Assembly (NCBI GenBank): GCA_030633185.1 | Contig: DAOVTG010000013.1 | Span: 1 to 21,846, forward strand | Length of the DNA stretch: 21,846 nucleotides | Source: Deltaproteobacteria bacterium | Lineage (GTDB): Bacteria > Desulfobacterota > Anaeroferrophillalia > Anaeroferrophillales > Tharpellaceae | Reading direction: 5' to 3' | Part shown: one piece after another, positions 8,050-15,463 of the stretch | Numbering within the stretch: position 1 is the stretch's first letter | Layout of the letters: each line of letters starts with the position of its first letter | Notes under the pieces: model-generated | The model's database searches: none | What the model saw: only the letters and a program-made list of their open reading frames with translations | What the model was told of the DNA's origin: nothing | Translations under genes and position numbers: made by a program

Positions 8050-10338
8050 ATGAGCACAGATCATAACTTCTCGGTTGTCGGCAAAAGCCTGCCCCGCTCC
8101 GATGCCCGTATCAAAGCCGTCGGCGCGGCCCAGTATGCTGATGATATTTTCCTGCCCGGCATGCTCTACGGCAAGCTTTTACGCAGTCCGGTAGCCCACG
8201 CCCTGATCAAAAGTATCGACACCAGCGCGGCCGAAGCCCTGCCCGGCGTCAAATGCGTTATTACCGGCCAGGATATCCCGAAAATCAAATATGGCAACTG
8301 GCGCCTGGTTCCGGAAAGTCAGGATGAATTTGCCCTGGCCATCGATAAGGTGCGTTTCATCGGTGATGAAGTCGCCGCCGTCGCCGCCCTGGACAAGGAC
8401 AGTGCCGAAGAGGCGATTCGCCTGATCAAGGTTGAATACGAAGAGCTCCCCGGAGCCTATTCGGTCGAGGAATCATTGGCTGACAATGCCCCGGTAATCC
8501 ACGACGAATACAAGCAAGACATTCCCAACATCAGCCTCGACCGCAAGATCGAATATGGTAACATTGACAAAGCTTTTGCCGAGGCCGACCTGATTTTAGA
8601 TGATCACTTTACGGTTCATGCCGTAAGCCACGCCTACATGGAGCCTTGCTCCTGCGTTGCCGAATATGACCACGACGGCCGCCTGACGATCTGGACCTCA
8701 ACCCAGGCTCCCTACTTTGTCCAGTGCCTGCTGGCCTCGACCATGGAGATGCGGGAAAATGATATCCGCGTCATCAAACCTTTTGTCGGCGGTGGTTTCG
8801 GCGGCAAGATGGAGATGCGACCCTGGGAATTTTGCGCTGCTTTCATGGCCCGAAAAATTGGTCGGCCGGTGAAATTTACGCTAACCCGGGAAGAGGAACT
8901 GGCCACCGGCCGCCGCCGCCATCCGATGAATATCCACTCCAAAATTGCTTTCAGTAAAGACGGCATGATTCTGGGCAAGGAGTTCATCGTCCACTTAGAC
9001 GGCGGCGCCTACAACAGTATGGGGCCGACCGCCTGTTTTTTATGCGGCAATTTCGGGGCCATGCTCTATAATTACCCCAACTACCGCTACTACGGGGCTC
9101 ATGTTTACACCAACAAGCCGCCGGCCGGAGCGATGCGCGGTTTCGGCGCGCCTCAGGCCCTTTTTGTCGCGGAAACCCAGATGAATATGGCGGCTGAAAA
9201 ACTTGGTCTCGACCCAGTTGATATCCGCCTCATGAATGCCATGGAGAGCGGCGATGAAATTCCCGGTGTTGCCACAATTTCCAGCTGCGGATTTAAGGAA
9301 TCGCTAATCAAGGTCGCCGAAATGACCAACTGGCGTGAAAAACGTAAGAATTTAAAACCGGGCCAAGGTCTTGGTCTCGGCTGTTATAGTTTTATCTCAG
9401 GCGGCGTCTTTAACTGGTTTAATACCCGTTATAATTTTACCCGGGCTGAAGTGAGAGCTTTTGACGACGGCACCGTTCATTTAATGACTATGGCTTCCGA
9501 TATCGGCCAGGGTAGCGATACGGTTTTGCGCCAGATCCTGGCTGAAGAATTGGGTTTGAAAATCTCCGATATCCGCCTGACTGCCGCCGATACCGCCGTC
9601 ACCCCGCAGGCTGATCTCGGAACCTGGGGCAGCCGGGTTACATTGATGGCCGGCAACGCGGTTCGCAAAGCGGCCCAGGAGATCAAGGAAGAACTTTTCA
9701 AGATGGTCTCTTTAAAATTCGACCTGAATGTAATCCACGATATGCGCTGCGGAAACGGTAATATCTATCCCGCTAACCGTCCCGATCGGGCGGTCTCCTT
9801 TGGCGATGCCGTCAAAATGGCACAGCGCGCCAACCGTGGTGAACCGATTATCGGCTACGGCTCTTACACGCCGCGCAATAAAGGTCTGGTGACTCCGGCC
9901 TTCAGTTTTGGGGCCCAGGTTGCCGAATGTGAAGTCGATCAGGAGACCGGCGCTATCGAAGTAAAATTTATGACCACAGCCCACGACTGCGGTACCCCGA
10001 TCAACCCGATGTCGGTTGAGGGCCAGCTCGAAGGATCAGTCCATATGGGCCTGGGCTACGCCTTAAGTGAACAATTCATCATGAAAGAGGGCAAAACCCT
10101 GACTACTACCTTCTTAGACTATAAAATCCCCTGCGCCGAAGATATGCCGCCGGGGGTCTCGGTTCATGTCGATACCTACGAGCCCGACGGCCCCTTCGGT
10201 GCCAAAGAGGCTGGCGAAGGTCTGGTCTCACCGACCGCACCGGCAATTGCCGACGCCGTTTATAACGCCACCGGCTTCCGCTGTATGGATCTGCCGCTGA
10301 CACCTCAGAGACTATTGGCAGGCATGAAAAAGATTTAA
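8050..10338 (+). CDS. Molybdenum hydroxylase, molybdopterin-binding catalytic subunit
   Basis: 762 residues, full length for the xanthine dehydrogenase/aldehyde oxidase large-subunit family. Motifs in order: N-terminal aldehyde oxidase 'hammerhead' domain (KAVGAAQYADDIFLPGMLYG), VGGGFGGKME at 246-255, AGAMRGFGAPQ around R363, SDIGQGSDT, and GAKEAGEG at 717-724, where E723 corresponds to the base-catalyst glutamate of xanthine oxidases. The active-site loop lacks the AYXCSFR signature of form I CO dehydrogenase, so CO is unlikely. The substrate cannot be assigned; purines, nicotinate-like N-heterocycles and aldehydes are all possible. GAGGAAAT precedes the ATG. It is split from the FAD subunit by 169 bp of repeat fragments, yet is probably in the same transcription unit. 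Confidence 0.9.
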   Translation: MSTDHNFSVVGKSLPRSDARIKAVGAAQYADDIFLPGMLYGKLLRSPVAHALIKSIDTSAAEALPGVKCVITGQDIPKIKYGNWRLVPESQDEFALAIDKVRFIGDEVAAVAALDKDSAEEAIRLIKVEYEELPGAYSVEESLADNAPVIHDEYKQDIPNISLDRKIEYGNIDKAFAEADLILDDHFTVHAVSHAYMEPCSCVAEYDHDGRLTIWTSTQAPYFVQCLLASTMEMRENDIRVIKPFVGGGFGGKMEMRPWEFCAAFMARKIGRPVKFTLTREEELATGRRRHPMNIHSKIAFSKDGMILGKEFIVHLDGGAYNSMGPTACFLCGNFGAMLYNYPNYRYYGAHVYTNKPPAGAMRGFGAPQALFVAETQMNMAAEKLGLDPVDIRLMNAMESGDEIPGVATISSCGFKESLIKVAEMTNWREKRKNLKPGQGLGLGCYSFISGGVFNWFNTRYNFTRAEVRAFDDGTVHLMTMASDIGQGSDTVLRQILAEELGLKISDIRLTAADTAVTPQADLGTWGSRVTLMAGNAVRKAAQEIKEELFKMVSLKFDLNVIHDMRCGNGNIYPANRPDRAVSFGDAVKMAQRANRGEPIIGYGSYTPRNKGLVTPAFSFGAQVAECEVDQETGAIEVKFMTTAHDCGTPINPMSVEGQLEGSVHMGLGYALSEQFIMKEGKTLTTTFLDYKIPCAEDMPPGVSVHVDTYEPDGPFGAKEAGEGLVSPTAPAIADAVYNATGFRCMDLPLTPQRLLAGMKKI

Positions 10339-10371
10339 GAGAAAACCCGGGATTCGCTCAAAGTCTCGGCT

Positions 10372-10480
10372 GGGGTCATTTCTTGACACTTGGCGACCAA
10401 TAGTTTCGCGTAAGATCGAAATTTTGATTCGCCATTTGTCAAGATGTGACCCCATTCATGAGGGCGACAGCAAAACTCAA
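10372..10480 (+). repeat. Family B hairpin, GGGGTCA type
   Basis: GGGGTCATTTCTTGACA at 10372 pairs with TGTCAAGATGTGACCCC ending at 10453. The flank GAGGGCGACAGCAAAAC follows. It lies in the gap after the large subunit. Confidence 0.8.
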
Positions 10481-10522
10481 AACAGCTCTCAGATAATTTA
10501 GAGATACATCAGGAAAATATAA

Positions 10523-10747
10523 ATGATGGAAAAATCTACTGACAAGAAAATAAAAACTGAAAATAATTCAGGTTTAAAAATTATTCAACCCGGCGCTCAA
10601 CCACCCTGCCTACAGCCCAACGTCGGTTTCTGCAGAGGCTGTTTCGGTTGGCAGAACATGGTCGATGCCGCCTTAAGCGGCGACTCGGTCTGGGAAACCG
10701 CCCTTATCCACTGCTCCGAAACCGGCTTGACTGTTACAAAAACATGA
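10523..10747 (+). CDS. Small four-cysteine protein next to the molybdenum hydroxylase, family unknown
   Basis: 74 residues; I do not recognise the family. The first third is polar and Lys-rich. Cysteines are C29, C37, C40 and C64, the middle pair within VGFCRGCFGWQN, a spacing that could bind zinc or an Fe-S cluster. AGGAAA lies a few bases before two adjacent ATG codons. There is no signal peptide or membrane segment. It lies on the same strand as the hydroxylase, 185 bp after it with only a repeat between, so a role in maturation or electron transfer is possible but is only inference. A strong hairpin follows at 10803. Confidence 0.6.
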   Translation: MMEKSTDKKIKTENNSGLKIIQPGAQPPCLQPNVGFCRGCFGWQNMVDAALSGDSVWETALIHCSETGLTVTKT

Positions 10748-10802
10748 TCCGGATAAAATGCCCATCATGCTTCATTTTTGGTAACTATTCTGCTAACCCG
10801 TA

Positions 10803-10859
10803 AATTCCGGGGACACAATCCCGATTTCCTTCGGAGAATCAGGTTATGTCCCCGGAATT
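10803..10859. repeat. GGGGACA/TGTCCCC palindrome
   Basis: AATTCCGGGGACA near the left end pairs with TGTCCCCGGAATT at the right, and the pairing continues imperfectly inward to GATT/AATC. It lies between convergent genes, where it may act as a two-way terminator, though no U-run follows. It looks like the hairpins linked to REP-associated tyrosine transposases in other genomes; this is from memory. Confidence 0.7.
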
Positions 10860-10893
10860 CACTGAAATCCATCAAAATTAGGCGCTTTTCTAC

Positions 10894-11289
10894 TTACGCT
10901 GAATAGTTGCCATTTTTGAAATTATATGAAACAACTTGGTCGAGATGAAATCCGACCGTAAGTTCCAGGGCAAAAACCATCAATAAACCTTGGTCTACTT
11001 TCCATTCGTAATTGATTACCTGAGATATTTTAATCAGCTCACTCTCCGCCTGATCAGCTCCACTCAAAAAGACCTCACCCAGATTGAAATTAACCTTTAA
11101 ATCCTGAGGAGCAAGCCCCAGTTCAAAATAACGTAACCGGTCAAGAGGAAAACCGAAAAGACCATCTTCAAGTTGAACTGTAATCATGGAATTTTCAACC
11201 CTGAGTTGAAAATCTTTCACTTTATCGAAAAAATGTCGTTGACCACCGACACTGTAAATTTTGACATTTGTAAACTTATTAACACTCAT
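10894..11289 (-). CDS. Hypothetical 131-residue, probably all-beta protein
   Basis: I do not recognise this protein. The ATG at 11287-11289 has GAGAGG eight bases upstream. There is no signal peptide, membrane segment or cysteine. The sequence alternates hydrophobic and polar residues (MITVQLEDGLFGFPLD; LKVNFNLGEVFL; VFALELTVGFHLDQVVSYNF), suggesting a small beta-sheet domain. The end (VGFHLDQVVSYNF) faintly resembles the end of the next upstream protein (SAIINLDYLLNYQI), so the two may be distant paralogs. It reads in the same direction as the U32-like and DAHP synthase genes and is separated from its nearest neighbour by a family B repeat. Confidence 0.6.
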   Translation of the reverse strand: MSVNKFTNVKIYSVGGQRHFFDKVKDFQLRVENSMITVQLEDGLFGFPLDRLRYFELGLAPQDLKVNFNLGEVFLSGADQAESELIKISQVINYEWKVDQGLLMVFALELTVGFHLDQVVSYNFKNGNYSA

Positions 11290-11356
11290 TACAACCGCCT
11301 CTCATTTCTTATTATTTTCGAAACTATTAAGGTTCTGTATCAAAACTGCCGGGATT

Positions 11357-11507
11357 GGGGTCATTGCTGGTACAAGGTGCGCTAGCACCCCAGGCTTCGC
11401 TGTGAGCGTAGCGAGGAAGCACTCTTGGGGTGTGACCCCGTTTATGAGAGCGAAGCAAAGTTCTCCGCTATTTATTGTAACTTTATGGTGGGCACCTGAA
11501 TAGTTAC
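11357..11507 (+). repeat. Family B element, long copy with full flank
   Basis: GGGGTCATTGCTGGTACA starts at 11357 and the closing TGACCCC ends at 11439. The interior holds two further palindromes, GGTGCGCTAGCACC and GCTTCGCTGTGAGCGTAGCGAGGAAGC (partial). The flank GAGAGCGAAGCAAAGTT is followed by a tail ending ACCTGAATAGTTAC, shared with the copy ending at 20464. It separates two small reverse-strand genes and touches the 3' end of the second. Confidence 0.8.
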
Positions 11508-11884
11508 TTATTTTCAACCGATGCCGGATCACGAATTTGATAATTGAGTAAATAATCAAGATTGATTATCGCTGATACCTGTTTTCCTTTAAACTGAATA
11601 ATATTTTTGGCCTGGTTTAATTCTACGGCCTGGAAATCAGCAACGCTCAACTCCAGCTCTTCACCATTGGCAAAACCCAGGGAAATAGTGCAGGTTTTTC
11701 CGCCGACCACAGAATCCTCAGGAGTGATCAATAAAGCCGCAAAATGATCCCAATGCCAACCATAATGGGCCGACCCGGTGTTGACCGTCAACAATAGACG
11801 ATCTCTATCAAAATTGGCTTTGGCGTCAACGGCAAAAAGAGTCTCTCTGCCATCCGACCACAGAACCGTCATCCTATTTTTCAT
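11504..11884 (-). CDS. Hypothetical 126-residue, probably all-beta protein
   Basis: Family not recognised. The ATG at 11882-11884 has CGGAG eight bases upstream; a second in-frame ATG lies four codons in. The protein is rich in beta-type patterns (MTVLWSDGRETLFAVDA; RLLLTVNT; CTISLGFANGEELELSVADFQAVEL) and ends SAIINLDYLLNYQIRDPASVENK. It has one cysteine and no export signal. The 3' end overlaps the tail of a family B repeat by a few bases. It lies 28 bp downstream of the U32-like gene on the same strand, so they are probably co-transcribed. Confidence 0.6.
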   Translation of the reverse strand: MKNRMTVLWSDGRETLFAVDAKANFDRDRLLLTVNTGSAHYGWHWDHFAALLITPEDSVVGGKTCTISLGFANGEELELSVADFQAVELNQAKNIIQFKGKQVSAIINLDYLLNYQIRDPASVENK

Positions 11885-11912
11885 CTTTTATACTCCGAAA
11901 CGAAAACTCTCT

Positions 11913-13028
11913 TTACAAAACAGTTCGCTCTGAACGCTGTTTTCGGTCAAGATACCAAGCCCGGTCAGGATATTTTTTTAGGGCTCTCCCGGCCAGACGT
12001 TTCTGTTTATAACTGATACTTTTTATCTGCCTCATTTTCTCAAAACACAATGTGCAGCCTCTCTTTTGACAATCCATTTTACAACCCTGCAAAGTTGCAA
12101 TAAAATCCTGATCAAAAACCGTTGAAGGGATATATCCTATATCACGAGCTAAAAACTCCTGATAGCCAGCCCCGATAAAATCAACTATATTGTATGGTTT
12201 ATCATGCAAGACGCCATCGATCAGGCTGGCCAGACCAAAAGAGATCGAACTACGACAACGGGGCATTTTTACAACCTCCATATAGGGCATCAAGGTTTTA
12301 AAACTCTCTATAGTTATCCAGTTGGCTTTAAAAAAATAACGCGGATCCGCCGCAACCTTGGTTCTCGTACAAAAAGAGCTCTCTTGGGTCAGGCTGCGAG
12401 CCAGATACCAACGGTGCCCATATTTACTGTTTTCATCCGGACACTGGTTTAAACAACCCTCAAAAGCTATCACTTTCTGACGATAACCGGCCGCTGCATT
12501 ACGTTTAAGCTGTTCCGGATTACGAATAATATCAACCGAAGGATTATGGAGAACCACCCCTTCCCGACGCTCCTCTTCAAGCTCCTCTTCAGTCATGCGA
12601 TGCGAGAGACAGGAACCCTGAATCTGCAGATCCGGCAGGCGATCTTTCAAACGCTTGATCAACTCTAAATCAGCTACCACCACACTGTGGATGCCACGTG
12701 AATAAAATTCACTGACAAAATTGTCAACTACCACCTTGTAGTTATCATGCAGCAAATAATTAAGTAAAAGAGTCAGTTTAAACCCGGTATTGGCCCGGTT
12801 CCACTCAATCATCTCCATGGTTATACGACGCGCATCATTTAACGATAAATCCTGACGCATCGGCCGACCACTGGCACAAATCTGTGGGTTATAGTGGGGA
12901 AAATGCAGGTCGTAGACATAATCATGGTAACAAGCCATCTCGGTCAGATTCTTCTGAATCACCGATTCCTGATTGTTGGCCGCAATCGCTATTGGTGAAA
13001 AACCGATAGTTACTTTAAGCGAATCCAT
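11913..13028 (-). CDS. Cysteine-rich protein resembling the U32 peptidase/UbiU-UbiV fold
   Basis: 371 residues. The central part reads like the TIM-barrel of U32-family proteins: GIHSVVVADLELIKRLKDRLPDLQIQGS (about 112-139), then an asparagine/proline turn (VVLHNPSVDIIRNPEQL) and EGCLNQCPDENSKYGHRW (190-207). U32-type proteins have a similar Cys-Pro-His region. Cysteines C192, C196 and C220 form one possible metal or Fe-S site. A second group, C316, C320, C325 and C328 (GCKMDCQKRGCTLC), lies in the C-terminal part, so two clusters are possible. No signal peptide. It follows the DAHP synthase/chorismate mutase gene by 22 bp. Function unknown; known U32 members act in RNA hydroxylation, ubiquinone hydroxylation or proteolysis. 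The fold call is moderate. Confidence 0.6.
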   Translation of the reverse strand: MDSLKVTIGFSPIAIAANNQESVIQKNLTEMACYHDYVYDLHFPHYNPQICASGRPMRQDLSLNDARRITMEMIEWNRANTGFKLTLLLNYLLHDNYKVVVDNFVSEFYSRGIHSVVVADLELIKRLKDRLPDLQIQGSCLSHRMTEEELEEERREGVVLHNPSVDIIRNPEQLKRNAAAGYRQKVIAFEGCLNQCPDENSKYGHRWYLARSLTQESSFCTRTKVAADPRYFFKANWITIESFKTLMPYMEVVKMPRCRSSISFGLASLIDGVLHDKPYNIVDFIGAGYQEFLARDIGYIPSTVFDQDFIATLQGCKMDCQKRGCTLCFEKMRQIKSISYKQKRLAGRALKKYPDRAWYLDRKQRSERTVL

Positions 13029-13050
13029 AGAACCCCGACATTTTCACTCA

Positions 13051-14139
13051 TCATACTGACCTTTTATTCATAATTTGAGTTTGCAAAGAAATTGACTCTT
13101 TATGAAGTAACTCAAGTAAATTTTTGACAAATTTTTCATCAAGACCAAGCTTTCCGGCAATTATCAGACGGTCAGAGCGCATTTGTTCCCAACGCTCCAG
13201 TTGTAAAACCGAAATATTCCTTTTCATCTTCTCTTTTCCGATTCTCCTGACCAGCCGATCTCTTTGAGCCAGGGTCTCAAGAATGGTTCTATCAATACTG
13301 TCAATCTGCCCCCTGATTTCCTCCAGGATATTGCGATAATCACGATCTTTAACATCGACAACTCGATGACGCAAATTCTCCAGAATTACTTTTAACTGAG
13401 CTGGCGTAACTTGCTGACTCGCATCACTTAAAGCATTTTGAGGATCGATATGGGCTTCAATCATCAAGCCGTCAAGATCCAAATCGAGAGATTTTTGCGC
13501 CAGACTTTCAATGTATGCACTATCTCCCGCCATATGGCTGGGATCGCAGATAATCGGCAAACCGTGGAACTTAGATTTTAATTCAATAGCTATCTCCCAT
13601 TTCGGGACATTTCGCAAATGGGTTTTTTCAAACGGAAAAAAACCCCTATGCACGGCCGCAAGCCTTCTGACACCGGCACCATAAACCCTTTCAAGGGCTC
13701 CAACCCACAGATACAAATCGGGATTTAAGGGGTTCTTTACCAAAACCGGCACATCCACCCCGCGAAGGGCGTCCGCAATGGCCTGAACGGAAAAGGGGTT
13801 GACCGTCGTCCGAGCTCCAATCCAAAGTATATCAACACCATGTTTAAGAGCTTGCTCCACATGCATAGCAGTAGCCACCTCAACAGCTACTTTGAGACGA
13901 GTTTTCTCTTTAACTTCTTTTAACCATTCAAGAGCCTTTACCCCAACGCCCTCAAAGCTTCCCGGCCGAGTTCTGGGTTTCCAGACCCCGGCCCGAAAAA
14001 CCTGAACTTGAGTAATTTTATCCAGCTGTTTTGCCGTTTCAAGAACCTGACCACGGGTTTCCGCACTACAAGGTCCCGAAATTATCATATACTGGTCTGA
14101 TTGATCATCAAACCAACGCTCTAAAGGTATAAAATCCAA
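13051..14139 (-). CDS. Bifunctional DAHP synthase / chorismate mutase
   Basis: 362 residues. Residues 1-250 are a class I beta DAHP synthase: ISGPCSAE (20-27), RAGVWKPRTRPGSFEG (49-64), WIGARTTVNPF, VLVKNP, AAVHRGF and ICDPSHMAG, covering phosphoenolpyruvate-binding and metal-binding regions. Residues about 268-350 are an AroQ-type chorismate mutase (IRGQIDSIDRTILETLAQR, IGKEK, LLHKESISLQ). The protein joins the first step of aromatic synthesis with the branch to phenylalanine/tyrosine, and the mutase domain may also mediate feedback control, as in characterised fusions. The start is TTG: an in-frame TGA lies three codons upstream, and an AGGAAAA site precedes it at a rather long distance. 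It heads a reverse-strand unit with the U32-like gene. Confidence 0.9.
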   Translation of the reverse strand: MDFIPLERWFDDQSDQYMIISGPCSAETRGQVLETAKQLDKITQVQVFRAGVWKPRTRPGSFEGVGVKALEWLKEVKEKTRLKVAVEVATAMHVEQALKHGVDILWIGARTTVNPFSVQAIADALRGVDVPVLVKNPLNPDLYLWVGALERVYGAGVRRLAAVHRGFFPFEKTHLRNVPKWEIAIELKSKFHGLPIICDPSHMAGDSAYIESLAQKSLDLDLDGLMIEAHIDPQNALSDASQQVTPAQLKVILENLRHRVVDVKDRDYRNILEEIRGQIDSIDRTILETLAQRDRLVRRIGKEKMKRNISVLQLERWEQMRSDRLIIAGKLGLDEKFVKNLLELLHKESISLQTQIMNKRSV

Positions 14140-14168
14140 TTGATTTCATTTTCCTGATCGTTAATATT

Positions 14169-14236
14169 GATGCCATCGTAAAAAGTCATTGGATGGCTAA
14201 GTAAAAATTTCGATATACAAGATGTTGCGGTTTTTC
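14169..14236. repeat. Family A element, left half only
   Basis: GATGCCATCGTAAAAAGTCA, then TGGATGGCTAAGTAAAAATTTCGAT and ACAAGATGTTGCGGTTTTTC, match the left half of the complete copy at 4453 with a few changes. After 14236 the match ends. It lies directly upstream of the DAHP synthase start, so it may affect that gene's promoter. Confidence 0.78.
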
Positions 14237-14328
14237 TCTGCGTCTTGCAGGACGACCATTCGCCTGTCGCCTGTAATAATTGACGAAACCAATATTGTCA
14301 ATAAAATTGACTGAGAAACCTACCACCA

Positions 14329-14796
14329 TTACTTCGACCTGGAAGGTTGTCCAGGTTTGAGAAAACCGGCCAAGGCCGCCGTCAGGACAATCGCCACGGT
14401 CATCCGGATAACCTGCAGCACCGTTCCCCGGGCGCCGATCGCGACAAAGAGCAGAACATCTTCAAAAAGGGAGTGATTCAGAGAGAGAAAGGTAATAATC
14501 AAGACCATCTCACGCTTGGTCAACTTGCCCTCCTTACCATACTTAATTATCATCCCGGCCCCATAGGCGAGGCCTAAAGTCAGGCCGACGAGTAGCGGCA
14601 GAGCCCCGGCTCCGGAGATGCCGATTACGGAAACCACCTTCTCAAGCCGCCTCGAGACTTTTTCAAGAACCTTGAACTCCTCAAGAAACTGCATGACCAC
14701 CATCAAAGGGATAACAATCAGGGCAATCTGTAAGACCTGCCGCCCGGCCCCGATCAACCCCTCCCCGGCAATCTGTATGAAACCGCATAAATCCAT
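14329..14796 (-). CDS. Nucleoside-recognition (Gate) domain membrane protein, half B
   Basis: 155 residues with about four hydrophobic membrane segments (LQIALIVIPLMVVMQFL; ALPLLVGLTLGLAYGAGMI; VLIITFLSLNHSLFED; MTVAIVLTAALAGFL). The Gly-rich GLTLGLAYGAG and the NHSLFED motif are typical of the nucleoside-recognition/Gate domain found in SpmA/SpmB and nucleoside transporter families. The ATG follows the stop of the upstream gene by two bases, so the pair is translationally coupled. The two are likely to work as a heteromeric membrane protein; the transported or sensed molecule is unknown. Confidence 0.8.
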   Translation of the reverse strand: MDLCGFIQIAGEGLIGAGRQVLQIALIVIPLMVVMQFLEEFKVLEKVSRRLEKVVSVIGISGAGALPLLVGLTLGLAYGAGMIIKYGKEGKLTKREMVLIITFLSLNHSLFEDVLLFVAIGARGTVLQVIRMTVAIVLTAALAGFLKPGQPSRSK

Positions 14797-14798
14797 AA

Positions 14799-15218
14799 TC
14801 AGACCCAGAAAAAATTGAGTCCGGCGGCCAGAAAAAAACCGGCCAATAGACGTAAAATGACAAAAGGCCAGGCCTTGACGCCGGCCATCCGGCTGACTGC
14901 AGCCTCAATCGGCAAACTGTGTGACAATAACAGGAAAAGGGCGAAAACGGTCATCTGTTTTTGGTCAAGCTGTAGTGGAGTAACCGCACCAATCGCCGCA
15001 TAAAGATTTAAGACATTACCGAGCACAACCCCCATTACAGCTTCACCCGGCAGACCGAGAAACTCCATCAAGGGACGAAAGAGACGGCCAATCAGTCCTA
15101 AGACCGGGGTTTTGCCCAAAATAGTAATAACCAGATAGACCGGCACGACAATCAACGCTAAACTTAGCGTAGTCTGCAAGCCGCTCTTTAGACCCCGGCC
15201 CAAAATCCCGTAAAACAC
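14799..15218 (-). CDS. Nucleoside-recognition (Gate) domain membrane protein, half A
   Basis: 139 residues starting at GTG, with AGAGG about ten bases upstream. Hydrophobic segments include LSLALIVVPVYLVITIL, AVMGVVLGNVLNLYAAIGA, TVFALFLLLSHSLPIE and FVILRLLAGFFLAAGL. The SHSLPIEAAV motif is the counterpart of NHSLFED in the following gene, so the two are paralogous halves of a Gate-type pair. Some family members are single proteins about twice this size. First gene of a two-gene reverse-strand unit. Confidence 0.78.
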   Translation of the reverse strand: MFYGILGRGLKSGLQTTLSLALIVVPVYLVITILGKTPVLGLIGRLFRPLMEFLGLPGEAVMGVVLGNVLNLYAAIGAVTPLQLDQKQMTVFALFLLLSHSLPIEAAVSRMAGVKAWPFVILRLLAGFFLAAGLNFFWV

Positions 15219-15385
15219 GCTGTAATACCTCTTAAAAAATCAACTTCAGGCTCCACAATTTGATATCGTAGAAAGGCCAAGCCATAACAGATTTGCCATA
15301 ATTAGACAACCAGGTAATCACATAACCTCTTAGGAAAACGAGACAACGGCTTTTGTCAACAGCCAAAAAAACCTTGTATCACCCC

Positions 15386-15403
15386 CCGATAACATGTTAT
15401 CGG
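15386..15403. promoter_or_regulatory. Perfect 18-bp palindrome, possible operator
   Basis: CCGATAACATGTTATCGG is exactly self-complementary with no loop, as expected of a dimer-binding operator rather than a terminator. It lies 78 bp before the likely ATG of the sugar-nucleotide dehydratase, in the divergent gap with the Gate gene pair. Confidence 0.4.
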
Positions 15404-15463
15404 TCTCTTTTCTTCCTATCATGAGTGCCGTCTTACTATATTCTGCACCATACATTTATAAAA

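Noticed and set aside
8050..10338. Aerobic CO dehydrogenase (CoxL) identity for the large subunit
   Set aside because: The AYXCSFR active-site loop of form I is absent; the loop reads AGAMRGFGAPQ.
3775..10338. Selenium-dependent molybdenum hydroxylase cluster
   Set aside because: No YqeB, YqeC or SelD-like gene is visible; MocA and XdhC alone do not indicate selenium.
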